Shown here piece by piece: positions 56,388 to 64,000 of a DNA stretch of 64,000 bases. Source of the DNA: an uncultured Sphaerochaeta sp. (GTDB taxonomy: Bacteria > Spirochaetota > Spirochaetia > Sphaerochaetales > Sphaerochaetaceae); contig NZ_OY781873.1 in NCBI RefSeq assembly GCF_963677075.1, positions 2,815,715 to 2,879,714 of the forward strand, read 5' to 3'. Below the pieces are notes generated by a model. It did not search any database, had not been told where the DNA came from, and saw only the letters and a program-made list of their open reading frames with translations. Both the position numbers and the translations under genes were made by a program. Within the stretch, counting starts at the first letter, position 1; each line of letters opens with the position of its first letter.

Positions 56388-57869
56388 TTATACCTCTCTA
56401 TTCAGCACGTCCAACGCTGTTTCAATTCGTTTATATGTCTCTTCCTGGCCCAATAGTTTGATCGAGTCAAACAATGGAAGGCTAACCGTACTACCGGTGA
56501 GGGCAACCCTCAAGGGCATGAATACCCCATTCACCTTGATATCCAATTCATCGGCCAGGGAAGCAATCTCCGCTTCAATTTCCTCTTGGTTCTTGCCTGT
56601 ATCAAACCCTTCCTTAAGCTTTGCATAAGCTCTCTCCAAGGCGAGGGTTGCAGTAGCCAGGTCCACCTTTTTGGCAGCGAACAAATTCACATCCTCATAG
56701 GCGGGTGTCTCAAAAAGGAACCTACTCAGATCTACAATGTCACTGAGTACCTTCAGCCGCTCCTTACTCACTCCCGTGAGAGCAAGCATGTCGCGCTTCT
56801 CATGTTCCTGTAGGGGAAGCGTGACAAATCCAGCTTTCTCCATGTAGGGAAGCAACATTTCCAAGAGCTCTTCATCACCTTTCTGACGGATATACTGTCC
56901 ATTGAACCAATCAAGTTTCTTGTAGTCAAATATCCCAGGAGCCTTATTGATCTTCTCCAGAGTGAAGAGTTGTTCAAGTTCTTCCTTGCTGAAAAACTCC
57001 CTCTGTCCATCGTAGGACCATCCTACCATGCTCACATAGTTCATCAAGGCCTCAGGCAGGTATCCCTTCTCACGAAACTCCCTCACAGCTGTCGAGCCGT
57101 GACGCTTGCTGAGCTTCTGCCCATCCTTGCCCATAACCATCGGCAGATGGCAATACATGGGAGGCTCCCAACCAAAAGCTTCATAGAGAATGATGTGCAG
57201 AGGACCGGAAGGAATCCACTCCTGTGCTCTCATGATATGTGTAATACCCATCATGTGGTCATCAATGACGTTTGCCAGATGATAGGTGGGAAATCCGTCA
57301 CTCTTGAGCAGTACAGGATCAGGACTGACATCCTTGTTCTTTCTAGAGATATCACCCATGAGCACATCGTGGAAGGTTGTCTTGCCCTCAGAGGGCACCT
57401 TCAAACGGATGACGGGTTTTATGCCTTCATCCTCATACGCCTTACGCTGTTCGGCAGTAAGATTACGGCAGTGGCGGTCATATCCCTGCTGCTTGCTCTT
57501 CTCTTTCTGTTGTTGTTCACGCAAGGCTTCCAACCGTTGTGGGGTACAGTAGCAGTAATAGGCTTTGCCTTCATCTACCAGTTTCTCAGCATACTGCTTG
57601 TACAGGTCGAAACGCTCGCTTTGGATATAGGGACCATAATCTCCGCCGACTACGGGACCCTCATCCCATGTAACACCCAACCAATCGAGCGTGTCATATA
57701 AGTCCTGCAAGGACTCATCACTGTAACGTTCACGATCGGTGTCTTCCACACGTAAAATGAACTTGCCTCCGTTTGCACGGGCAAAGAAATAGTTGAATAA
57801 TGCGGTCCTTACCCCACCGATATGTTGCAGACCGGTCGGAGAAGGTGCATAGCGTACTCGTACTTCCAT
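56388..57869 (-). CDS. gltX: Glutamyl-tRNA synthetase
   Basis: A 493-residue class I synthetase. HIGH-type motif PTGLQHIGGVRTALFNYFFAR near the start, and KMSKS loop KLSKRHGSTAVREF. With glnS present it is expected to be discriminating. First gene of a gltX-glyS-tyrS transcript, with an extended -10 promoter upstream. Confidence 0.97.
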   Translation of the reverse strand: MEVRVRYAPSPTGLQHIGGVRTALFNYFFARANGGKFILRVEDTDRERYSDESLQDLYDTLDWLGVTWDEGPVVGGDYGPYIQSERFDLYKQYAEKLVDEGKAYYCYCTPQRLEALREQQQKEKSKQQGYDRHCRNLTAEQRKAYEDEGIKPVIRLKVPSEGKTTFHDVLMGDISRKNKDVSPDPVLLKSDGFPTYHLANVIDDHMMGITHIMRAQEWIPSGPLHIILYEAFGWEPPMYCHLPMVMGKDGQKLSKRHGSTAVREFREKGYLPEALMNYVSMVGWSYDGQREFFSKEELEQLFTLEKINKAPGIFDYKKLDWFNGQYIRQKGDEELLEMLLPYMEKAGFVTLPLQEHEKRDMLALTGVSKERLKVLSDIVDLSRFLFETPAYEDVNLFAAKKVDLATATLALERAYAKLKEGFDTGKNQEEIEAEIASLADELDIKVNGVFMPLRVALTGSTVSLPLFDSIKLLGQEETYKRIETALDVLNREV

Positions 57870-57914
57870 CAGGATACACTCCTCTCAATGCTACTGTTGT
57901 ACCGTAAATCAGAG

Positions 57915-57923
57915 ATTATAGCA
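57915..57923 (-). promoter_or_regulatory. Extended -10 promoter of gltX
   Basis: TGCTATAAT on the minus strand, 46 bases before the gltX start. No convincing -35. Confidence 0.6.
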
Positions 57924-58038
57924 ACACAGATGACAGGACAGGAGTCCAGTATTTAGACACGTGTCCCAATAGTGGGCTCTCCTGTTGACCTTCTTGCCGT
58001 ATTTCGATACGGTACACTCAATTGAACGGAGGAACACA

Positions 58039-58707
58039 ATACTGATCAACCCAACGATACCAGCCTTTTTTGCAGGGGGAAACACCTCCCTCACAAACCT
58101 GTTTAGGTTGCCTGTTACCCTATTTACTACGTTATACACTTCCAAATATCTCAGCCCTTTCAATCAGTTCTCCAGCTTTCCAACTGAACTGCTGTTCCTA
58201 CTCTTTTCCCTTATCAGTTTTCTACTCGCATACAACATCCAACGAACCTGCAGACCGCGTTATCTGCGAGAGCATGAACTGCTGGTAAGTGATATTCTTG
58301 CTCATGAGGAATTCCTCAAACTGAAAGCGTATCATCATCATGCAGGTCATATCTACGACCATGTCACCAGGGTAAGCTACATCTCATACCGTATCAGCAA
58401 GGCTTTAGGGCTGGATTATCACGCTGCAGCACGGGGAGGCTTGCTCCATGACTTCTTCCTCTATGACTGGAGGGAACGAAAGAGCCAGGATGAGAAGCGC
58501 TCATCCCACGGAAAGGAACACCCTTATATCGCTTTGGAGAATGCACAGAAGTACTTCACAGTGAATGCAAAGGAAGCTGACATCATTGTCAAACATATGT
58601 TCCCAAAGACCCTCTCTCTTCCCAGATATCGGGAGAGTTTCATCGTAAGTCTCAGCGACAAGATTGCTGCAGTCTACGAATATTCCCTAGGACTCAAACG
58701 CTCCTAA
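58039..58707 (+). CDS. Membrane-anchored HD-domain hydrolase with apparent non-canonical start
   Basis: About 222 residues. A hydrophobic segment (LLFLLFSLISFLLAYNI) is followed by a cytoplasmic HD domain: HHHAGHIYDHVTRVSYISY then GGLLHDFFLYDW with the His-Asp pair, ending in SLSDKIAAVYEYS. There is no ATG before the domain. GGAGG (58028-58032) is followed after six bases by ATA 58039 and after nine by CTG 58042; the open frame reaches back to TTG 57985, which has no ribosome binding site. Its stop overlaps the alpha/beta hydrolase stop by four bases. Confidence 0.75.
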   Translation: MLINPTIPAFFAGGNTSLTNLFRLPVTLFTTLYTSKYLSPFNQFSSFPTELLFLLFSLISFLLAYNIQRTCRPRYLREHELLVSDILAHEEFLKLKAYHHHAGHIYDHVTRVSYISYRISKALGLDYHAAARGGLLHDFFLYDWRERKSQDEKRSSHGKEHPYIALENAQKYFTVNAKEADIIVKHMFPKTLSLPRYRESFIVSLSDKIAAVYEYSLGLKRS

Positions 58708-59546
58708 CGTTTTCCTTCTATCCAGGAAACCACCTCAGCCATGGCCCTATCCTGGGCCTTCTGATTCTTGTCGTAAGGCATGAGGTGTCCGATATCTTCA
58801 ATATGCAGGTGTTTGTTTACCCCTTTGCTCTTGCTGGTAACCAACATACAGGCTTCCTGGGGAATGGTGGGATCCTTTCCTCCGCTGATAGCCAATGTAT
58901 CTGATCCTAGGTGATCGATGCAGGCAACCGCTTGCTTTCGAACCCGTTCCAACTCCCAAATTCCTGATGGAAACTGATATGACCAATACTGGGATCCCAG
59001 ATATGCATCGTCATCGGGATCTCCCTCATAGTAGAAGTGATATTCTGGATCACCCTGCCAGGAGACTTTGCGTTTCTTGATAAAATGCTTCAGCAACCAA
59101 ATGGTCTTCCTCGGAATAGCGGGAATCACCAGAGCCGGAGCAAGCAAAACCAACGTGTCGGCAGAAAAGGCATCAGCAATAATGGTGGCGATGGCTCCTC
59201 CCATGGAGTGACCAACCACGGAAACCTTTTCATATCTACTGGAAAGATGAGCATAGGCATCATAAGCAGTTCCAATCCAGTTCTCTGCCTTGGAAGCGAG
59301 AAAATCCTTGTTGCTTGTACCGTGACCCGGGTAACGGGGACAATAGACATCATACCCCTTCTCGAAGAGATCAATACCTGGCCTGATCAGCTCCCCAGGA
59401 TACCCAGTGTATCCATGACAGAGCAACACTGCCTGCTCTGTTGTCTCGTCATGGACCATTGCCCATGCCCTGGCACTTTTTCTGACAGGAGACTGGTCCT
59501 GATAGTGCTTTGCTGAAAAATCGGGTACTTCATAGGTTATATGCAT
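58704..59546 (-). CDS. Alpha/beta hydrolase, carboxylesterase/monoacylglycerol-lipase type
   Basis: A 280-residue cytoplasmic hydrolase. Oxyanion region VLLCHGYTGYPGELI, nucleophile elbow VVGHSMGGAIATII, acid in ISGGKDPTIPQEA and His near HIEDIGHLMPYDKN complete the triad. AGGAGG precedes ATG 59546. Last gene of the five-gene unit starting at the PHP phosphatase, 11 bases after the LuxR-type gene. It could act on a lipid or ester signal related to the rest of the operon; that link is speculative. Confidence 0.9.
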   Translation of the reverse strand: MHITYEVPDFSAKHYQDQSPVRKSARAWAMVHDETTEQAVLLCHGYTGYPGELIRPGIDLFEKGYDVYCPRYPGHGTSNKDFLASKAENWIGTAYDAYAHLSSRYEKVSVVGHSMGGAIATIIADAFSADTLVLLAPALVIPAIPRKTIWLLKHFIKKRKVSWQGDPEYHFYYEGDPDDDAYLGSQYWSYQFPSGIWELERVRKQAVACIDHLGSDTLAISGGKDPTIPQEACMLVTSKSKGVNKHLHIEDIGHLMPYDKNQKAQDRAMAEVVSWIEGKR

Positions 59547-59557
59547 AAAGCTTCCTC

Positions 59558-60451
59558 CTACCAACTCTGTTTCAAAAGGTTCAATAAGTCTATGCGGCTC
59601 CTTACCTGGGTCTTCCCATAGATGTTTGCCACATGGTTGTTCACCGTATTTGCGCTGATCCCCAGCTCACTGGCAATCTCCTTATTGGTCAAACCTTTGC
59701 TGATCAACTGTATGACCGAGAATTCCCTCTCCGTTATATGATACTCCTCAAGATCATCAAGGCTCAATTCACTCTTTGGCTTCTTAGCCCCATCATCACG
59801 GCCAATCCTTACGAATGTGATGAACAAGAATGTCATAATTGTGATGGAAAGTGCAAGGAAGTAAACACCAAAAAGGAAGGGCTTAAGCGCAGGAAAGAAG
59901 AGAGCCAACAGAATTGCCGGTACCATTGAAGCACTCACGATAATGATGGCAAGCGCTGAAGCTCTGGCAGTCTTGTTCTCAATCGTCTTGATGTTCCGCA
60001 ACATGACTATCAAACTGAAGCCCATGACGAAAACAAACACAAAAAGCATCGCCTGGTCCAATACCATCTTTCCCGTAATCTCTCGTGCTATCCCCAATCC
60101 AAGATAGGTGGCAGCTAGGGAAAAAAACAATCCTTTGTATGGATTTCTCCATGGGTGGGCTATCACCCAGGTTGTAAAGTACGGGATAAAGACGATAAGG
60201 AAGGCAAGATCAGCAAGAAATACTGAAGTGATAATGATCGAAACTACCGTATAGGCAACTCCACTGAGGAACATTTGGCTGAGAACCTGTAGTGCCAAGA
60301 GCATCATACATCCCAGAAGGGATGCATGACAGACAATAAAATAGGTTGCCCAACGCTTTGCGTTCGCAAGGCGGTACACGATGGCCAAGGCCAATGTCAT
60401 ACAACCAAGACCGAACGCAAGCATGTAGACCAGTAGCAGGATTCCGCTCAC
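59558..60451 (-). CDS. Seven-helix membrane LuxR-type transcriptional regulator
   Basis: 297 residues. About seven hydrophobic helices fill residues 1-215, then a linker, then a LuxR-type HTH at the C-terminus: YHITEREFSVIQLISKGLT followed by NKEIASELGISANTVNNHV. This is a one-component membrane receptor-regulator layout. GTG 60451, four bases after the upstream TAG and preceded by AAGGA, is chosen; an earlier ATG would overlap the RloB-like gene by 80 bases. The sensed ligand is unknown. Confidence 0.85.
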   Translation of the reverse strand: MSGILLLVYMLAFGLGCMTLALAIVYRLANAKRWATYFIVCHASLLGCMMLLALQVLSQMFLSGVAYTVVSIIITSVFLADLAFLIVFIPYFTTWVIAHPWRNPYKGLFFSLAATYLGLGIAREITGKMVLDQAMLFVFVFVMGFSLIVMLRNIKTIENKTARASALAIIIVSASMVPAILLALFFPALKPFLFGVYFLALSITIMTFLFITFVRIGRDDGAKKPKSELSLDDLEEYHITEREFSVIQLISKGLTNKEIASELGISANTVNNHVANIYGKTQVRSRIDLLNLLKQSW

Positions 60452-60455
60452 TGTC

Positions 60456-61103
60456 CTATCCTTTATTCTTGTTGAGGCCCAGGCGCTTCTGATTGTGTGT
60501 AAGATCAGCCAACCCGCAAATATCGGTGATATCATTCAACAATGCCACCATATTGGTAGGCGCCAACCCTACCTGCGCAGCTACGAGCGCATTATAGGAA
60601 GATGCATTCACGGCAGCCTTTGACTTCGCTGAATAGAGTTTGAGATGCAGGTCAAGTCCTTCATCCAAAAGATAGGAGGCATCACTTCTAAAGGCAGGGA
60701 ATTGCTTGGAGAGTGCGCTCTCGATCAGAGCAGGATCATTCACGAAACCCTTGGGAGTCTGCAGGTGCAGCAGATACCAAAGAGGCAGGGATGGATTGTT
60801 CCAAGCCAGACGAACCTTTTTCTTCTCTGCAAGGGGCATTGCTTTCTTTACGTCCTGTACGGAGACATTCAGGTCAACAAGTCCGAAGACCAACCATACA
60901 CTGCTGTATTTCTCCTTGTTCCGCATCTGCCCAGCCAAGGTGATCAAGTGGGAAAGATCCTTGTAATTAGGTTCCCATACCACCGTCATATTTGCATAGC
61001 GGCAGTCCTTGCGCATTTGGGAAAAATAGAGGGCTTCCGCCTCTGTTGCTGTCACCACCAGTACGGTCCTGCGTGGTTTTTGGGATATGCGTTTTCGTGC
61101 CAT
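60456..61103 (-). CDS. RloB-like protein with altered catalytic motifs
   Basis: 215 residues related to RloB (AbiL second subunit, Toprim-like fold). Position-specific features remain: an N-terminal basic segment, VVTATEAEALYF where the family has a CEGxxTExxYF-type motif, VWLVFGLVDLN where the family has an acidic vFDrDd-type motif, and the well-kept LAWNNPSLPLWYLLHLQ. The first Glu and one or two Asp expected in the active site are therefore missing, while one Glu and one Asp remain. It begins two bases after the ATPase stop, the usual RloA-RloB arrangement. Family assignment is from memory of consensus motifs. Confidence 0.72.
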   Translation of the reverse strand: MARKRISQKPRRTVLVVTATEAEALYFSQMRKDCRYANMTVVWEPNYKDLSHLITLAGQMRNKEKYSSVWLVFGLVDLNVSVQDVKKAMPLAEKKKVRLAWNNPSLPLWYLLHLQTPKGFVNDPALIESALSKQFPAFRSDASYLLDEGLDLHLKLYSAKSKAAVNASSYNALVAAQVGLAPTNMVALLNDITDICGLADLTHNQKRLGLNKNKG

Positions 61104-61105
61104 TA

Positions 61106-62353
61106 TTACTCCTCCTTATCCTTGCTTGTGTCCACAAAAGAGAACTCCGAGAGAATCGGAAGAGCTCCGAATGCTCCATTCATGTACTGACTCTGCGTCT
61201 TGTCCTTACTTCTTGAATACTTGAAATTGGCCAGACTGAAGTATACGGTGGCACTCTCACTGTTCTTCTCAGCAAAGTAGACACCATCACGCCTGAGCAA
61301 TCCCGGCTTGAGGAGGGAGGGGTTGCAATCAACCACAAGCATCTGGGAACCATACCCAAGGTTGCTTGCCTCGAATATATCCACAATGTGACAGAGAACA
61401 TCAGGATGTAACAGCATGCCAAAATCATCGATCACCAGTGTCTGGTTCCGGGTAAAGGCATCAAAAAATGCAACACCCATCAGACACAGGCGCCTAAGAC
61501 TCAAACTCTCCAGGGAAAAATAGGAGGCATAGTGTTGTGTAACATTGGTATGGACAAAGATGATTCTCTCATCCTTGACCCTGATGTCACGAATATCAGT
61601 GATATCGACACTCCAAAGGAAGTTGATCAACTGCTGGACCCACTCAGGATGTTCACTCAAGCGGTTGATGAGATATTTCTCACTGATGTTTGAAACACCC
61701 ATAGGGAGCAGATGCAAGCTGTCACTCAACCAAGCATAGAGCAAAGAGGTGGTATCACTGCCCTTCTGGGCAGATGCTGCCAGGAATGAGTGCTTCTCAT
61801 CTACCTTCCCAACCAATCGCTTCTTATCACCACGATACATCTTGCCCCATCGATACTTGTAGGTCAGTTCTTGCTCATCGAGTAGGAGACTGTTCTCGTC
61901 AACCTTCCTTTCAAACATCATTCGTTTTGAACGACCAATGAGGTGGTAGAGGGATTCCTCGAAAATCTTTTCCCGGTCGCTGACCAATGTGTACTGAGCA
62001 ATGGTTGGTTCCCCACTCTCTTCATCACGGTCTACTAGTACCCTGATGATAATGGTTGCGGGCTGTCCCTTCTCCTCGGAATAGGCGAATGATGTACCAC
62101 TGAGAATCTGGAGAGGGTTCTCCGTCTCCTCTGTTGCACATACAATACCTTTCAATGCTTCAAGAGCACGAACGAAAGAGCTCTTTCCTGCTCCATTGGG
62201 ACCTACAATGGCTGCTGTCTTGATCAGCTTCAGTTTCTCAGTGACTTCGACAACTTTTGACTCAGGGAACCTATTATCCCTGACCGCTTCAAAAGAAATG
62301 GTTTGCGCAGACTTTACGGACTTGAAGTTCGCAATAGTCATATCCAGCAGCAT
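61106..62353 (-). CDS. RloA-like AAA family ATPase (AbiL/RloAB type)
   Basis: 415 residues of the ABC-ATPase-like AAA group (COG1106). It starts MLLDMTIANFKSVKSAQTIS, Walker A is VGPNGAGKSSFVRALE at about residues 52-67, and the Walker B-like region is QTLVIDDFGMLLHPDVL, with Asp where the catalytic Glu is usual. The switch region reads VVDCNPSLLKPGLLRRDGVYF instead of the usual TTH form, but the LLRRDGVYFAEK block is kept. In known RloAB/AbiL systems the ATPase senses phage and the RloB partner is the effector. Nearest genes are a PHP phosphatase (29 bases) and the RloB-like gene (2 bases). Confidence 0.8.
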   Translation of the reverse strand: MLLDMTIANFKSVKSAQTISFEAVRDNRFPESKVVEVTEKLKLIKTAAIVGPNGAGKSSFVRALEALKGIVCATEETENPLQILSGTSFAYSEEKGQPATIIIRVLVDRDEESGEPTIAQYTLVSDREKIFEESLYHLIGRSKRMMFERKVDENSLLLDEQELTYKYRWGKMYRGDKKRLVGKVDEKHSFLAASAQKGSDTTSLLYAWLSDSLHLLPMGVSNISEKYLINRLSEHPEWVQQLINFLWSVDITDIRDIRVKDERIIFVHTNVTQHYASYFSLESLSLRRLCLMGVAFFDAFTRNQTLVIDDFGMLLHPDVLCHIVDIFEASNLGYGSQMLVVDCNPSLLKPGLLRRDGVYFAEKNSESATVYFSLANFKYSRSKDKTQSQYMNGAFGALPILSEFSFVDTSKDKEE

Positions 62354-62382
62354 ACGCTACCTCCTCATACCCATAGGTGGAT

Positions 62383-63015
62383 TCACCAAAGATTTTGCAT
62401 ACTCCGCCCCACTGATGGCCATTTCTCGATGGCATCCATCAAGCGAGATGGAAGGGTTTCATCGCCATGATTGTCCGTGGCGATCACATCAATCAAGCCA
62501 AGTTCCAAATAGGGAAGCGAGAGTCCGCTCTCCACAGCTTCAACGTTTGTCTGTAGTAAACAACCGAGAGAACGCAAACGTTGCAACATTGCACTCTTTG
62601 GGTTCAACCAAAGATATCGTTCAACATGCGCTAAGAGAGGACGGTAGTGCTTCTCTGTGAGTTGTTGCAACCGTTCCAACAATCTGGGCGGTGGCAAGGA
62701 GAGCCCAAACTCCACCAACGCAAACCTCCCATCGATGGGAACCGACTTGAGGGTCTCCTGTTCACCTACAAAAAGCTCACTGCCCAAGTAGGTCTGTATC
62801 CCTAAAGCCTCCGCTTCTTTCTTTGCCCACTCGTAGGTCTCTCTGAGCCCAGCGATGTTTGTAGTCACATAAGGATTGTAGATATGGGGAGTAAATGCTA
62901 TTGCTGTGACGCCAGAGAGCTGGTAAAGATTCAGCATACGGATGAACTGTTCTCGTGAAAGGTAGCCGTCGTCAATCTCAGGCAGAAGATGGCAATGCAT
63001 ATCACAGATACCCAT
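62383..63015 (-). CDS. PHP-domain phosphatase, CpsB/YwqE-like
   Basis: A 210-residue metal-dependent phosphatase. The metal motif DMHCHLLPEIDDGYLSREQ is diagnostic of the CpsB/CapC tyrosine-phosphatase group; FTPHIYNP, LLAHVERYLWL and ATDNHGDE supply the remaining ligands. It is slightly short for the family (about 240-255). Such enzymes dephosphorylate BY-kinases in capsule synthesis, yet no capsule or kinase gene is adjacent; here it leads the RloAB-like operon. GGAG lies eight bases before ATG 63015. Confidence 0.85.
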   Translation of the reverse strand: MGICDMHCHLLPEIDDGYLSREQFIRMLNLYQLSGVTAIAFTPHIYNPYVTTNIAGLRETYEWAKKEAEALGIQTYLGSELFVGEQETLKSVPIDGRFALVEFGLSLPPPRLLERLQQLTEKHYRPLLAHVERYLWLNPKSAMLQRLRSLGCLLQTNVEAVESGLSLPYLELGLIDVIATDNHGDETLPSRLMDAIEKWPSVGRSMQNLW

Positions 63016-63034
63016 AGAAAAACTCCTTGCCGTG

Positions 63035-63062
63035 ATTATATCCGGAATCTTGAAAATGTGAA
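63035..63062 (-). promoter_or_regulatory. Near-consensus promoter of the five-gene PHP-RloAB-LuxR-hydrolase operon
   Basis: TTCACA (63057-63062), 16 bases, TATAAT (63035-63040) on the minus strand, about 20 bases before the first start codon. Confidence 0.85.
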
Positions 63063-63106
63063 AGGATAAAAGGAGCTTTGCAAGGAATTAGGCTATCAAA
63101 CAGTGA

Positions 63107-63652
63107 CTAAAATTCAATCATCGCTTGTGCAGAGCGCTTTGCACCAGAGAGATGGTGCTTTATCTCAGTCAGTTCACTGACCATGTCTGCGACAGATATC
63201 AATTGGGGTGGAGCATTTCTCCCGGTAATAACGATATGAGGAAACCCTTCCTTGTTCTTATGATCTGCAAGCCAGTGACAGACTTCCTCACAGTCTAGGT
63301 ATCCAAGGGAAAGGGTGTAGGTGAATTCGTCGAGGACAATCAGATCGTAGGAAGCGGAAGATATCCAACGCTTTACCTGCTGCCATCCTTTCTTAGCCAA
63401 CTCAGCATTCTTTGCATTGTTGTCCCCTTCCCAGGAAAAACCAGCACCAAACTGTTTCCAAGGCACCTCAAGCTGCTTGAGGATGCGGTATTCACCATTA
63501 TCCAGGAGAGCGGGGTCCTTCTTGATGAACTGGGCAACTGCACAACGTGCACCGTGGCCCAAGGCACGAATCAACTGTCCCATTGCAGAAGAGGTCTTCC
63601 CCTTCCCATCTCCCGTATAAACCAGAATCAGAGAGGATTGTGTTGCTTTCAA
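63107..63652 (-). CDS. cobO: Cob(I)alamin adenosyltransferase, CobO/BtuR type
   Basis: 181 residues. P-loop YTGDGKGKTSSAMGQLIRA (residues 11-29), LIVLDEFTYTLSLGYLD and ITGRNAPPQLISVADMVSE are typical. It adenosylates corrinoids. Start is TTG 63652 with GGAG six bases upstream, embedded in the end of the preceding gene (its last codons and stop supply the GGAGTAG), implying coupling. Confidence 0.95.
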   Translation of the reverse strand: MKATQSSLILVYTGDGKGKTSSAMGQLIRALGHGARCAVAQFIKKDPALLDNGEYRILKQLEVPWKQFGAGFSWEGDNNAKNAELAKKGWQQVKRWISSASYDLIVLDEFTYTLSLGYLDCEEVCHWLADHKNKEGFPHIVITGRNAPPQLISVADMVSELTEIKHHLSGAKRSAQAMIEF

Positions 63653-63655
63653 TTG

Positions 63656-64000
63656 CTACTCCATTACCATGTATTGAGTCATTGTTACACCCTGTCCATC
63701 ATCCACCGAGTCCCCGCTTATCTGCTGCTGGGCAAGTTGGTCCTGACTCAATGCTTGTTGCAGAATCAAGAGCGTATCATGGGCTCGTTTATCACCCGTT
63801 GAGTTATACACATCATTCATAAAATCTACAGACGCCTGAAGATTTCCCAATGCTGCAAGCATCAGGGATGCATTGTATCCACTACTAAGTTGGCGTGTTT
63901 GTTGCCAGACAGACAGGAATTGCTGGTACGCTCTTTGGTATTCGCCATCCTTGGCAAATTGGTGTGCTGTATCTGCTGAAGCGAGCTTTTCCTTGTTCTT
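63656..64000 (-). CDS. Helical (TPR-like) protein, C-terminal part (runs off the window)
   Basis: 114 residues continue without a start to the window end. KLASADTAHQFAKDGEYQRA and a second helical pair (SLMLAALGNLQASVDFMND) have TPR-like spacing and alanine/aromatic packing positions. The tail QQISGDSVDDGQGVTMTQYM is disordered. The gene is directly upstream of cobO (three-base gap). Function unknown. Confidence 0.65.
   Translation of the reverse strand, partial: KNKEKLASADTAHQFAKDGEYQRAYQQFLSVWQQTRQLSSGYNASLMLAALGNLQASVDFMNDVYNSTGDKRAHDTLLILQQALSQDQLAQQQISGDSVDDGQGVTMTQYMVME

Noticed and set aside
57909..58163. Minus-strand 84-codon open frame upstream of gltX
   Set aside because: It overlaps the gltX promoter and the start of the HD gene; no ribosome binding site or family resemblance.

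Overview
The window looks like a stretch of chromosome from an anaerobic, host- or sediment-associated spirochete, most likely of the Sphaerochaeta type. This rests on inference: no rRNA is present, and the assignment comes from the overall protein flavour. The supporting traits are a moderate-GC genome, SpoVG with a GTG start, direct-pathway GlnRS beside GltX, superoxide reductase plus rubrerythrin/PerR instead of catalase, and strong AGGAGG ribosome binding sites. Coding density is very high. No gap longer than about 300 bases lacks a gene, and I see no insertion sequence, prophage or CRISPR array.

Layout. 1-1845: 5' part of araA and a divergent LacI-type regulator with two matching operator-like palindromes. 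1940-5306: minus-strand operon nnr, membrane protein, Nudix, MscS. 5354-9306: TPP riboswitch and the thiamine transporter thiBPQ. 9339-11831: a small exported barrel-like protein followed by two tandem caspase-like lipoproteins. 11828-15192: htrA-like protease and a frameshifted uvrB. 15230-20697: HD hydrolase, sugar kinase, glnS, amidohydrolase. 20757-21723: rubrerythrin and PerR. 21881-24393: a class I methyltransferase with an acidic then Arg/Asp/Gly-rich repeat tail whose 42/45-bp repeats carry frame-breaking indels. 24472-28648: phosphohexomutase, galE and an orphan FtsX-type permease. 28730-33099: tRNA-Asn, a giant 5'-nucleotidase-like lipoprotein containing a 1011-bp exact tandem duplication, and a 56-residue protein with its own strong promoter and terminator.

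33238-44196: housekeeping block (yidD, udk, galM, lepA, ftsH, tilS, pth, rplY, tRNA-Gln, spoVG, ispE, a SMUG1-type uracil-DNA glycosylase). 44162-51284: HAD hydrolase, acyl-CoA-type ligase, mtaD-mtnA methionine salvage pair, gdhA, superoxide reductase. 51281-57869: an ABC importer of the SsuABC/TauABC shape, then tyrS, glyS, gltX. 58039-58707: a membrane HD hydrolase with an apparent non-canonical start.

58704-63062 is the most intriguing region: a compact five-gene minus-strand operon under a near-consensus promoter, encoding a CpsB-type PHP phosphatase, an RloA-like AAA ATPase, an RloB-like protein, a seven-helix membrane LuxR regulator and an alpha/beta hydrolase. The RloA/RloB pair resembles the AbiL/RloAB anti-phage family, but key catalytic motifs in both proteins look substituted, so it may be a repurposed module. 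63107-64000: cobO and the 3' end of a helical-repeat protein gene.
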